From: Nocardia amikacinitolerans NBRC 108937
GTDB taxonomy: Bacteria; Actinomycetota; Actinomycetes; Mycobacteriales; Mycobacteriaceae
NCBI RefSeq assembly: GCF_001612615.1
Contig: NZ_BDAU01000013.1
Coordinates: 124,001-188,000 of the forward strand
Direction of reading: 5' to 3'
Length of the DNA: 64,000 nucleotides
In this document: positions 55,519 through 64,000 of the stretch, piece after piece
How positions within the stretch are numbered: the first letter of the stretch is position 1
Layout: every line of letters begins with the position of its first letter
The notes under the pieces: model-generated
What the model was told of the DNA's origin: nothing
The model's database searches: none
What the model saw: the letters and a program-made list of their open reading frames with translations, nothing else
Made by a program: the position numbers and the translations under genes

Positions 55519-56511
55519 CTATGTGTACCGAACCTGTCGAGCGCCGGGAACGTCGCCCCGGCCATTGCGCGCTTCGGCGTCGTCCGCTGCGACCGCGCCG
55601 GATTTCTGAGCAACCAGCCCGCGCAGCCGGGCCGCGAGTCCGCGGCGCAGGCCGTGCGCGCCGCGGTCGGTGTTCAGTCCCCGCTGCTCCAGGGCCGCGA
55701 GCAGCGCGGGAAGCACCCGCGCCGCGGCGAGTTCGTAACCCGCCGCCGAGGGATGGAAGCCATCGGCGGAGAACATCTGCTCGGGTGCGGTGCGGAATTC
55801 CCGGCCGAGTTCGCCGAGCGCTACCGGGTGTCCGCCCGCGGCGGCGGTGACCGCGAACTGCGCCCTGGCCAGTCGCACGCTCCAGTTCCGCACGATGGTG
55901 CGCAGCGGCTGCGGAATCGCGGACACCGTCCCCAGATCGGGGCAGGTGCCGACAACGACGACGCTGCCCGACAGGTGCAGCCGGGCCACCGCGGCGCCGA
56001 GCCTGCGCGCCGAGGCGCCGATGGAGTGCTTCTTGGTGATGTCGTTGGCGCCGATGAAGATCACCGCGGCGTCCGGCGGCGGTCCCGCGACGAACATGGC
56101 GTCCACCTGACCGGCCAGACCCTTGGAGGTGGCGCCGGAGATCGCCTTGGTGCTCAACCGGATTCGCTTCCCGCTGGCCTCGGCGAGTGCGCGGGCGATG
56201 CGCACGCCGGGCACACCGTCGGCGGTCAGACAGCCGACACCGGCCGCGGTGGAGTCGCCGAAGATCATCAAATGCAGGTCGGCGTGCTTGCCGGTGCGCC
56301 ACGGCTCGGGCGCGACGCAGCCCGCGGTGTAGATGCCGTCCGCCTCCGGCGGCTTCGAGGTGTCGCGGCCGATCACGCCGCGCGCGACACCGGCCTGCGC
56401 CATGAGCAGGCGATACGCGGCCCACGATGCGGTGCCCGCACCGGAACCCGCGAGCAACGTCGCAGCACCGGTGACGGCGGCCGTTCGCCGGCTGATCCGA
56501 GGTGCTCCCAC
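55519..56511 (-). CDS. SGNH/GDSL-type esterase (Rv1075c-like)
   Basis: This 330-residue product has an N-terminal hydrophobic segment (about residues 10-35), so it is probably secreted or membrane-anchored. The SGNH blocks are visible: GDS in LMIFGDSTAAGVG (catalytic Ser), the Gly block in AISGATSKG, GAND in FIGANDITKK, and the Asp-His pair in SADGFHPSAAGYELAA. Likely substrates are short-chain acyl esters. The last 40 residues are basic and variable. The GTG at 56511 has GGAG only one base away, so the precise start is uncertain. Position equals Rv1075c. Confidence 0.9.
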   Translation of the reverse strand: MGAPRISRRTAAVTGAATLLAGSGAGTASWAAYRLLMAQAGVARGVIGRDTSKPPEADGIYTAGCVAPEPWRTGKHADLHLMIFGDSTAAGVGCLTADGVPGVRIARALAEASGKRIRLSTKAISGATSKGLAGQVDAMFVAGPPPDAAVIFIGANDITKKHSIGASARRLGAAVARLHLSGSVVVVGTCPDLGTVSAIPQPLRTIVRNWSVRLARAQFAVTAAAGGHPVALGELGREFRTAPEQMFSADGFHPSAAGYELAAARVLPALLAALEQRGLNTDRGAHGLRRGLAARLRGLVAQKSGAVAADDAEARNGRGDVPGARQVRYT

Positions 56512-56544
56512 GCTCCGAAATTTTACGGGCTCGGGCCGACCGCC

Positions 56545-57003
56545 TCAGAAGACGTCGAACGTGCCGCGCGCCGGAATGCTCAGCGCGTCGGTGGTGACGG
56601 TGACCTCGATGCGGCCAGGCCCGGTGTCCTGGAACAGCGCGTACTGGATGCTGCCGTAGATGCCGGTGACCACCGTGTTCTCGTAGGCGCCTGTCGCGCC
56701 GGTGTTCAGGTTCCGCCACGCCACGGTGGTGCGCACCTCGCACAGCGGCGCGAGCGGGTACTGGCCGGGACCGATGCCCGCCACCGGCAGCGCGCGGACG
56801 TTCAGAATCGCCCGGCCCGGATACTCGGGGCTGGTGTCCGCCCAGGTCTGAATGGCGGTCCAGCAGAGTCCGCCGTGCGCCATGGTCGGCACGGTGGGGA
56901 ACGACACCGTGCCTGCGTTCGCCTGCGCACCGGTCCCGATCAGCGCGGCCGTCGCCGTCGCGGCGAGGACGGTTGCGGCGCGAGCGATAGTGGGCTGCCT
57001 CAT
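56545..57003 (-). CDS. Secreted protein of unknown function
   Basis: This 152-residue product starts with a Sec signal peptide (IARAATVLAATATAALIG, cleavage near residue 29 after AQANA). The mature part is beta-rich with two cysteines that may form a disulfide (GGLCWTAIQTW and LAPLCEVRTTV) and many Thr/Gly residues. Nocardia and Mycobacterium carry several such small exported beta-proteins. It lies 33 bases upstream of the SGNH gene on the same strand and may be co-transcribed. No family recognised. Confidence 0.8.
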   Translation of the reverse strand: MRQPTIARAATVLAATATAALIGTGAQANAGTVSFPTVPTMAHGGLCWTAIQTWADTSPEYPGRAILNVRALPVAGIGPGQYPLAPLCEVRTTVAWRNLNTGATGAYENTVVTGIYGSIQYALFQDTGPGRIEVTVTTDALSIPARGTFDVF

Positions 57004-57190
57004 GTTTCCCGATCTTAAGGGCGCTCGGCCGACCGTGTGGCGTGTCGCCGAGGGGGCGCTCCGAGCCGTGGTGGGCGAACTCACAGTGTTCGGCTCCGTC
57101 GCATTCCCCGGCCCCCGCGCTGTCACGTGGCGCGACCGCCCTCCGGGACCGTCGCACATGCCGTGACGGGCCTTCTGCAACGATAGGGCT

Positions 57191-58579
57191 ATGCGCATCG
57201 CGGATCACGTCGTGGACCTCATCGGCAACACGCCCCTGGTCCGGTTGAACAATGTCGTCGGCCCGACCGACGGGCTCGTCGCGGCCAAGATCGAATACCT
57301 GAACCCGGGCGGCAGCGCCAAGGACCGCATCGCGGTGAAGATGATCGACGCCGCCGAGCAGGCCGGGCTGCTGAAGCCGGGCGGCACCATTGTCGAGCCA
57401 ACCTCCGGCAACACCGGCGTCGGTCTGGCGCTCGTCGCGCAGCAGCGCGGCTACAAGTGCGTGTTCGTCTGCCCGGACAAGGTCTCCGAGGACAAGCGCA
57501 ACGTGCTGCGTGCCTACGGCGCCGAGGTCGTTGTCTGCCCGACCGCCGTGCCGCCGGACCACCCGGACAGCTACTACAGCGTCTCCGACCGTCTGGTCCG
57601 CGAGATCGACGGCGCGTGGAAGCCGGATCAGTACTCCAACCCCGGCGGGCCCGCGAGCCACTACGAGACCACCGGTCCGGAGATCTGGCGCGACACCGAA
57701 GGCAAGGTCACCCACTTCGTCGCTGGCGTCGGCACCGGCGGCACCATCACCGGCGCAGGCCGCTACCTCAAGGAGGTGTCGGGCGGCAAGGTCAAGGTCA
57801 TCGGCGCCGACCCGGAGGGTTCGGTCTACTCCGGCGGCACCGGCCGTCCGTATCTGGTGGAGGGCGTCGGCGAGGACTTCTGGCCGTCCGCGTACGACCC
57901 CGCCGTGCCGGACGAGATCATCGCGGTCTCCGACGCCGATTCCTTCGACATGACCCGCAGGCTGGCCCGCGAGGAGGGCCTGCTGGTCGGCGGTTCCTGC
58001 GGCATGGCCGTCGTCGCCGCCATCGAGGTGGCGCGGCGCGACCCGGACGCGGTCGTCGTCGTGCTGCTGCCGGACGGCGGTCGCGGCTACCTCTCCAAGA
58101 TCTTCAACGACCGCTGGATGAGCTCCTACGGCTTCCTGCGCACCCGCCTCGACGGCAGCCCCGAGCCGCTGGTCGGCGACGTGCTGCGCGGCAAGTCCGG
58201 CGAGCTGCCCGACCTGGTGCACACCCACCCCTCGGAGACGGTGCGCGACGCCATCGAGATCCTGCGCGAGTACGGCGTCTCCCAGATGCCGGTCGTCGGC
58301 GCCGAGCCGCCGGTGATGGCCGGTGAGGTCGCGGGCAGCGTCACCGAACGCGACCTGCTCTCCGCGGTCTTCGAAGGACGCGCGCAGCTCACCGATTCGG
58401 TGGCCGAGCACATGAGCCCGTCCTTCCCGCTGATCGGTTCCGGCGAGCTCATCTCCGCCGCGACCAAGGCGCTGTCGGACACCGACGCGCTGATGGTGGT
58501 CGAGGACGGCAAGCCGGTCGGCGTCATCACTCGCCACGACCTGCTCGGCTTCCTGAGCACCGGCCGCATCGGCCACTGA
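57191..58579 (+). CDS. cbs: Cystathionine beta-synthase
   Basis: This 462-residue enzyme condenses serine and homocysteine to cystathionine in reverse transsulfuration. The PLP lysine is in NPGGSAKDRIAVKM near residue 42, the Asn loop is PTSGNTGVGLALVA, and the phosphate loop GVGTGGTITGAGRYL. Two CBS domains occupy the C-terminal third from about residue 335 (THPSETVRDAIEILREYGVSQMPVV and the repeat ending DALMVVEDGKPVGVITRHDLL). Length equals Rv1077. With metB downstream it covers methionine-to-cysteine sulfur transfer. Confidence 0.96.
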   Translation: MRIADHVVDLIGNTPLVRLNNVVGPTDGLVAAKIEYLNPGGSAKDRIAVKMIDAAEQAGLLKPGGTIVEPTSGNTGVGLALVAQQRGYKCVFVCPDKVSEDKRNVLRAYGAEVVVCPTAVPPDHPDSYYSVSDRLVREIDGAWKPDQYSNPGGPASHYETTGPEIWRDTEGKVTHFVAGVGTGGTITGAGRYLKEVSGGKVKVIGADPEGSVYSGGTGRPYLVEGVGEDFWPSAYDPAVPDEIIAVSDADSFDMTRRLAREEGLLVGGSCGMAVVAAIEVARRDPDAVVVVLLPDGGRGYLSKIFNDRWMSSYGFLRTRLDGSPEPLVGDVLRGKSGELPDLVHTHPSETVRDAIEILREYGVSQMPVVGAEPPVMAGEVAGSVTERDLLSAVFEGRAQLTDSVAEHMSPSFPLIGSGELISAATKALSDTDALMVVEDGKPVGVITRHDLLGFLSTGRIGH

Positions 58580-59517
58580 GCCGCACCGCGTCCGCCCAGC
58601 CGGGGGCTCCACCGCGCGTGGGCGGGCCGCTCGGTTGCGTCCGAGTCGGTGCCGTGGCTGCGGCCGCGGCAGTCCTCAACGGCGCGGCGGGTCGGCCCGC
58701 CGACACGCGAGACAGCTTGCAGGACAGCCCATTCCGTGCCGTCGGTGCGCTGTCGAGTCGTCGGCGGCGAATTCTGCCGCGGCGTCAGCGAGGTGGAGGT
58801 CCTGCCGCGGCGGCCTCGAGGCGGGGGTCCTGGGTGGCGGCCTCGAGGCGGGGGCCCTGCCGCGGCGTCCTCGGGGCGGGGGTCCTGGGTGGCGGCCGCA
58901 TAACCGCGGGGTGATCCATCAACTGTCGCCTGCTGTCGCCGCCCGGGTGCTGGTCGACGAGTCCGCCGACGCTCGCCCTTCGGCTCCCGACGCCGACGCG
59001 GTCGGTGACTCCGACGTCCGCGAGGCGATCCAGCGACATCCGCGGCACCCACTCGGCAGCGGGCCCAGTGCCCTGCCCCAAAGGTTGGACAAGCACGGCC
59101 GACCGAAGGTCACCATTGATCGTCCCACCATGCTGAAGGCCACCCTCGGTCGGTTCACCGGCGCACGCAGGTCGGGTGAATGAAGGTGACGTCCAGTCGG
59201 TCTGGCGGGGTGGCGGTGGCCTTCGGTCGGGTACCGCGCCGACCATTCCGGACGCGGCGCCAGCTCGGTGGGACGGCTCGGAGTCGGCGGCGTCCGCTGA
59301 AGGCGGGAAACCTCTTCGGCCCCGCCGATTCTCGGCCCACCGGGGGCGCTCACGGGGAGCTTCGGACTGTGTCCGCCGACGAATTCGACCGGGCGTGTCG
59401 ATAGGGGCAAATTCTTCGCAAATTGGGGATTTCGGTGGATTCCCGGGGGTATAACCGGCCTGGGAAGTCGCCTCGGCAATCGCCCTGGCGTAATCGGATA
59501 GCGAAGGGAAGGGCGCG
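58580..59517. other. Long stretch without a confident gene, with G+C-rich repeats
   Basis: About 940 bases between cbs and the TM-helix gene. Frames on both strands are long but Arg/Pro-rich and lack ribosome binding sites. At about 58791-58905 four imperfect copies of a 27-29-bp unit (containing CCTGCCGCGGCGGCCTCGAG or TCCTGGGTGGCGGCC) are in tandem. M. tuberculosis has pra near this place; I cannot find a pra-like product here. Confidence 0.5.
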
Positions 59518-60690
59518 GTGTACACCTCCAGTTTGGCTATCGATTTCCAGCAAGGGTTTTCGGACGCGTGGAGTTCTATCGCGACGTTCGTGCCCAAGCT
59601 CGCCGGCTTCCTCGTCATCCTGCTGATCGGCTGGATCGTCGCGAAGGCGGTGGCGACGATCGTCGACAAAGTGCTCGAGCGGGTCGGCTTCGATCGACTC
59701 GTCGAGCGCGGCGGGGTCAAGAGGATGCTCGAACGCAGTAAATACGACGCGTCGGACCTGCTCGCCAAGCTGGCCTACTACGCGATCCTGCTGATCGCGC
59801 TGCAACTCGGCTTCGGCGTGTTCGGGCCGAACCCGGTCAGCGACCTGCTCGACGGCATCGTGTCCTGGCTGCCGAAGGCCGCGGTCGCGATCGTCATCAT
59901 CGTCGTCGCGGGTGCCATCGCGCACGCGGTTCGCGAACTGGTCACCAACGCCCTCGGCGGCCTGTCCTACGGCCGCATGCTCGGCACGTTGGCCTCGGTG
60001 TTCGTCTGGGGTGTCGGCATCATCGCGGCGCTGAACCAGATCGGCGTCGCCACCACGGTCACCACCCCCATCCTCATCGCGGTGCTCGCCACCATCGGCG
60101 GCATCCTGGTGGTCGGCGTCGGTGGCGGTCTCGTCCGGCCGATGCAGCGGCGCTGGGACAGCTGGCTGCGCAACCTCGAGCAGGAAGTGCCCGCGATGCG
60201 CGGCCATGCGGAGGCGTATCAGCGTGGCCGCGAGGACGCGTCCCGTGAGCAGCAGTGGGCGGCTCAGCCCGCGCGCGCTCAGCAGTTGGAGCCGGAGGAG
60301 GCCATGGCGGGCGGGCGCCAGCAGGGTTACCCGCAGCAGCAAGGCGGTTATGTCGAGGGCCAGGGCGCGGGGTACGGCCAGGGGCCCGGCGGTGGCTACC
60401 CGCAGGGCGGTCAGGGCGGCGCCTATCCGCAGGGCGGCCAGCGCGGCGGTTACCCGGAGGGCGGCGGTTACCCCGAGGGTGGCGGCAGGCACGGCTACCG
60501 GGAAGGCGGACAAGGTGGCGCCTACCCGCAGCAGGGCGGCCAAAGCTACCCGCAGGGTGGTCAGGGCGGCGCCTACCCGCAGCAGGGCGGCCAAGGCGGC
60601 GGCGCCTATCCGCAGGGTGGTCAGAGCGGCTACCCGCAGGGCGGCAGTGAATACACCGAATACGGCGGTGAATCGCCCGAAACGCGGTAG
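59518..60690 (+). CDS. TM-helix (CmpX/MscS-related) membrane protein with Gly/Tyr/Gln-rich tail
   Basis: This 390-residue protein has about five hydrophobic segments in residues 25-210, including KLAGFLVILLIGWIVAKAVATIVDKVLERVGFDRLVER, the conserved TM-helix motif of CmpX-type small-conductance channel relatives; no complete MscS beta domain is present. From about residue 260 the protein is a repetitive Gly/Gln/Tyr/Pro tail with GGAYPQ and GGYPEG units. Role may be in osmotic or membrane stress. The start is a GTG at 59518 with GGGAAGGG upstream. A hairpin at 60701-60740 follows. Confidence 0.85.
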   Translation: MYTSSLAIDFQQGFSDAWSSIATFVPKLAGFLVILLIGWIVAKAVATIVDKVLERVGFDRLVERGGVKRMLERSKYDASDLLAKLAYYAILLIALQLGFGVFGPNPVSDLLDGIVSWLPKAAVAIVIIVVAGAIAHAVRELVTNALGGLSYGRMLGTLASVFVWGVGIIAALNQIGVATTVTTPILIAVLATIGGILVVGVGGGLVRPMQRRWDSWLRNLEQEVPAMRGHAEAYQRGREDASREQQWAAQPARAQQLEPEEAMAGGRQQGYPQQQGGYVEGQGAGYGQGPGGGYPQGGQGGAYPQGGQRGGYPEGGGYPEGGGRHGYREGGQGGAYPQQGGQSYPQGGQGGAYPQQGGQGGGAYPQGGQSGYPQGGSEYTEYGGESPETR

Positions 60691-60700
60691 TGCTGGAAAT

Positions 60701-60740
60701 CGAGACGTCCGCCCTGGGTGCGCCCGGGGCGGACGTTTCG
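60701..60740 (+). terminator. Terminator after the TM-helix gene
   Basis: 14-bp inverted repeat with one G-T-type mismatch (arms 60701-60714 and 60727-60740), 12-base loop, ten bases past the stop. Confidence 0.75.
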
Positions 60741-60940
60741 GGTCGTGTCGGACCGTCAGCCGCGGATGACGGCTGGCACCGAGGCCGCGCCGAGTCCTCG
60801 GCGGATCGCGGTGGTCGCTCGCCGAACCTCTTGCCTATCGATGCCCGAGTGGCGGGAGATGGGTCAGGTGTCGAAGGGGCGGGCTTGCGCGATGTCGGCG
60901 GTAGCGCTGCGTCCGGTCGCGTATCGCGTCGACCGTCGTG

Positions 60941-61041
60941 CGGAGCGCCGAGGCGCGGTCTGGCGACCTGCGAGATGACGGCTCGTCAAGCGGAGTGCCG
61001 AGGCGCGGTGTGGCGACGTGCGACGGTGACGGCTCGTCAGG
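60941..61041. repeat. 50-bp tandem duplication at the 3' end of the DUF6401-like gene
   Basis: Copies 60941-60990 and 60991-61041 share CGGAG.GCCGAGGCGCGGT and end GACGGCTCGTCA.G. The second copy includes the DUF6401-like stop codon, so the first is a duplicate of the gene end. The rest of 60741-60940 shows no gene. Confidence 0.8.
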
Positions 61042-61402
61042 CGGGCTGGTTGCCCGCGTACTGGCAGACGCCCGCGAGTCGCATCTGCAACCAGTCCGCC
61101 TGGACCCAGCCGAGCGCGTCCGCGGGCGCCTCGCTCGTCATGGGCGCGGCGTCCGGCTCACCGACGTGGTCGAGCAACCCGCGGACGTATCCGGCGAGCA
61201 GCACCTCGGCGGGCACCGAGGAAGCGCCATCGATGCCGAAGTCGAGGATGTCGCGGACGGCGGCGGCGTGCTGATCGAGCGCCGCGGAGACCGCGGGGAA
61301 TTCCGCGGCGGCGGTACGTGCCGGCACCCCGTGCGTCGTGTGCAGGCGGTTCAGCATTCGGCGCGCCGACACTTCGAGCAACGCGGGGCCAAGCAAAAAC
61401 AC
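61037..61402 (-). CDS. DUF6401-like small protein
   Basis: This 121-residue protein is helical, with the pattern ARRMLNRLHTTHG, FPAVSAALDQHAAAVRDILDFG, VLLAGYVRGLLDHV and DWLQMRLAGVC. I recognise this as DUF6401-like, a family found beside natural-product and general genes; the function is unknown. The GTG at 61402 has no ribosome binding site but a TAGCAT element ends six bases upstream, which suits a leaderless mRNA. It lies 101 bases downstream of the dehydrogenase gene on the same strand. Confidence 0.65.
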   Translation of the reverse strand: MFLLGPALLEVSARRMLNRLHTTHGVPARTAAAEFPAVSAALDQHAAAVRDILDFGIDGASSVPAEVLLAGYVRGLLDHVGEPDAAPMTSEAPADALGWVQADWLQMRLAGVCQYAGNQPA

Positions 61403-61503
61403 TCGGAAATGCTAGCAATCAGTGGGCGTATATCAAAATGTGATGTTCGACCAATTGTGGAGAGCCGTCCCGTAATTCAGCCAGCAAATCACGCGCGTGT
61501 AAT

Positions 61504-62682
<1,179 letters not shown>

Positions 62683-62688
62683 GGTCTC

Positions 62689-62694
62689 AGCGTA
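62689..62694 (-). promoter_or_regulatory. -10 element of a probable leaderless mRNA (dehydrogenase)
   Basis: TACGCT on the minus strand, six bases before the ATG at 62682. It fits TANNNT with the start codon at the transcription start. Confidence 0.6.
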
Positions 62695-62763
62695 ATTGGC
62701 CGCCGTCGCGGTGAGACCCGCGTCACCGCACGCCCCGGGCGGATGGTCCGTGCGCGGCTTATC

Positions 62764-62769
62764 TACGCT
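62764..62769 (+). promoter_or_regulatory. -10 element of a probable leaderless mRNA (metB)
   Basis: TACGCT on the plus strand, six bases before the ATG at 62776, the mirror image of the element of the divergent dehydrogenase gene. No Shine-Dalgarno sequence is present. Confidence 0.6.
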
Positions 62770-62775
62770 GTCCCC

Positions 62776-63921
62776 ATGAGTGAGCTGGGATTCTCCACAC
62801 GCGCCGTGCACGCCGGATTCGATCCCGATCCCCAGACCGGCGCGGTCAACGTGCCCATCTACGCGAGCTCGACCTTCGCCCAGGACGGTGTGGGCGGGCT
62901 GCGCGGCGGCTACGAGTACGCCCGCACCGGCAACCCCACGCGCACCGCGCTGGAGGAGAACCTCGCCGCGCTCGAATCAGGCCGCTATGGAAGGGCTTTC
63001 GCGTCCGGCATGGCCGCGACCGACTGCGCGCTTCGCGCGACGCTGCGCCCCGGCGACCACATCGTCATCCCGGACGACGCCTACGGCGGCACCTTCCGGC
63101 TGATCGACAAGGTGTTCAGCCAGTGGGGGATCGAGCACTCGCCCGCGCACGTGTTCAACACCGACGAGATGCGCGCGGCGATCCGCCCGAACACCAAGCT
63201 CATCTGGGTCGAGACCCCGACCAACCCGCTGCTCAGCATCGGCGACATCCCCGCGCTGGCCGACATCGCGCACGCCGCGGGCGCGAAGCTGGTGGTGGAC
63301 AACACCTTCGCCACCCCGTACCTGCAGCAGCCGCTGCTGCTCGGCGCCGACATCGTGGTGCACTCGACCACCAAGTACCTCGGCGGCCACTCCGACGTGG
63401 TCGGCGGCGCGCTGATCACCAACGACAAGGAACTCGACGCGGCCTTCGCCTTCCTGCAGAACGGCGCGGGCGCGGTGCCAGGCCCGTTCGACGCGTTCCT
63501 CACCATGCGCGGCACCAAGACGCTCGCGCTGCGGATGGAGCGGCACTGCGACAACGCCGAGACCATCGCCGACTTCCTCACCAAGCACCCGGCCATCTCC
63601 CAGGTCATCTACCCCGGCCTGCCCGACCATCCCGGTCACGTGGTGGCCGACAAGCAGATGCGCCGGTTCGGCGGCATGATCTCGGTTCGCCTGCACGGCG
63701 GCAAGGAAGCGGCGCACGACTTCTGCTCGCGCACCAAGATTTTCACCCTCGCCGAGTCGCTCGGCGGCGTGGAATCGCTGATCGAGCACCCCGGTGCCAT
63801 GACGCACGCGTCCACCGAGGGTTCGCTGCTGGAGGTGCCCGCCGATCTGGTGCGGCTCTCGGTCGGCATCGAGGACATCAGCGACCTGCTGGCCGACGTC
63901 GAGCAGGCGCTCGGGAAGTAA
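62776..63921 (+). CDS. metB: Cystathionine gamma-synthase
   Basis: This 381-residue fold-type I PLP enzyme joins O-succinyl- or O-acetylhomoserine with cysteine to form cystathionine. YEYARTGNPTRTALEENLAALE binds the phosphate, VVDNTFATPYLQQPLLLGADIVVHSTTKYLGGHSDV contains the PLP lysine in STTKYLGGH, and SLGGVESLIEHPGAMTHAS is the C-terminal signature. Length and place near cbs match Rv1079. Cystathionine gamma-lyase activity is also possible, as the two are hard to separate by sequence. A terminator follows. Confidence 0.94.
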   Translation: MSELGFSTRAVHAGFDPDPQTGAVNVPIYASSTFAQDGVGGLRGGYEYARTGNPTRTALEENLAALESGRYGRAFASGMAATDCALRATLRPGDHIVIPDDAYGGTFRLIDKVFSQWGIEHSPAHVFNTDEMRAAIRPNTKLIWVETPTNPLLSIGDIPALADIAHAAGAKLVVDNTFATPYLQQPLLLGADIVVHSTTKYLGGHSDVVGGALITNDKELDAAFAFLQNGAGAVPGPFDAFLTMRGTKTLALRMERHCDNAETIADFLTKHPAISQVIYPGLPDHPGHVVADKQMRRFGGMISVRLHGGKEAAHDFCSRTKIFTLAESLGGVESLIEHPGAMTHASTEGSLLEVPADLVRLSVGIEDISDLLADVEQALGK

Positions 63922-63948
63922 GGACAGAGACGGGGATGGAGACGACGA

Positions 63949-63980
63949 AGCGGCCGCACTCGGGATCGAGTGCGGCCGCT
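63949..63980 (+). terminator. Rho-independent terminator of metB
   Basis: Perfect 14-bp inverted repeat AGCGGCCGCACTCG with its complement and a four-base loop, 27 bases beyond the metB stop. Confidence 0.88.
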
Positions 63981-64000
63981 CGCGTATCTGTCGGGTTTTC

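Noticed and set aside
55499-58612. 1037-codon minus-strand frame
   Set aside because: Antisense to cbs and out of frame with the SGNH and secreted-protein genes on the same strand; no motifs.
62695-62775. SAM or other methionine-related riboswitch before metB
   Set aside because: The -10-like element sits six bases before the ATG, leaving no room for a 5' leader, and no SAM-riboswitch core is visible.

Overview
The window is a piece of a high-G+C actinomycete chromosome, most likely Nocardia or a close mycolic-acid-containing relative. The basis is gene order. One block matches the Mycobacterium tuberculosis neighbourhood Rv1017c-Rv1026 (prs, glmU, TetR, mfd, mazG, lpqU, eno, an FtsB-like gene, a DUF501 gene, ppx). 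Another matches Rv0805/Rv0806c (cyclic-nucleotide phosphodiesterase and Stealth protein). A third matches Rv1074c-Rv1079 (fadA3, SGNH hydrolase, cbs, metB). GTG starts, 4-bp start/stop overlaps, IdeR-type iron boxes and probable leaderless genes fit the same lineage. I see no IS element, prophage, CRISPR array or rRNA.

Layout. 1-5176: a partial DUF2461 gene, two DUF4190-type repeat-rich membrane proteins, a small acidic protein, the glmU-prs operon and tRNA-Gln. 5526-11921: two TetR regulators, a small unknown gene, mfd and mazG. 12046-18840: glycerol dehydrogenase, a DUF4232 lipoprotein, the convergent cpdA/Stealth pair, an iron-box flavodoxin, a PPOX-type protein and TerD. 18860-32261: a divergent, apparently iron-controlled locus. 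32368-36702: lpqU, eno, ftsB-like, DUF501, ppx. 36858-46318: TetR/lipase, SRPBCC, POT and APC transporters, tRNA-Leu, a serine hydrolase, GntR/MFS and small membrane proteins. 46527-53014: small proteins and lipoproteins, a DUF305/DUF6153 pair, a 17-bp minisatellite and an rRNA methyltransferase-like gene. 53144-63921: BI-1 protein, thiolase, SGNH esterase, cbs, a TM-helix channel-like protein, a GCDH-like dehydrogenase and metB.

The most interesting part is 18860-32261, which lies between mazG and lpqU, genes that are adjacent in M. tuberculosis. The left arm (minus strand) encodes a clavaminate-synthase/VioC-type Fe(II)/2-oxoglutarate oxygenase, an SbnB-like ornithine-cyclodeaminase-family dehydrogenase, a group IV PLP decarboxylase with a 328-residue disordered extension, an SbnA-like PLP enzyme and a MATE exporter. 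The right arm (plus strand) encodes an OppA/NikA-type lipoprotein, a DppB-type permease and one 1222-residue polypeptide joining a DppC-type permease to two ATPases through long linkers, one of them histidine-rich. Two IdeR-like boxes lie in the divergent promoter. I infer a 2,3-diaminopropionate-based metallophore or related small-molecule pathway with dedicated export and import, and without a recognisable NRPS or IucA/IucC-type synthetase in the window. This is a hypothesis from gene content. The product and the metal are unknown.
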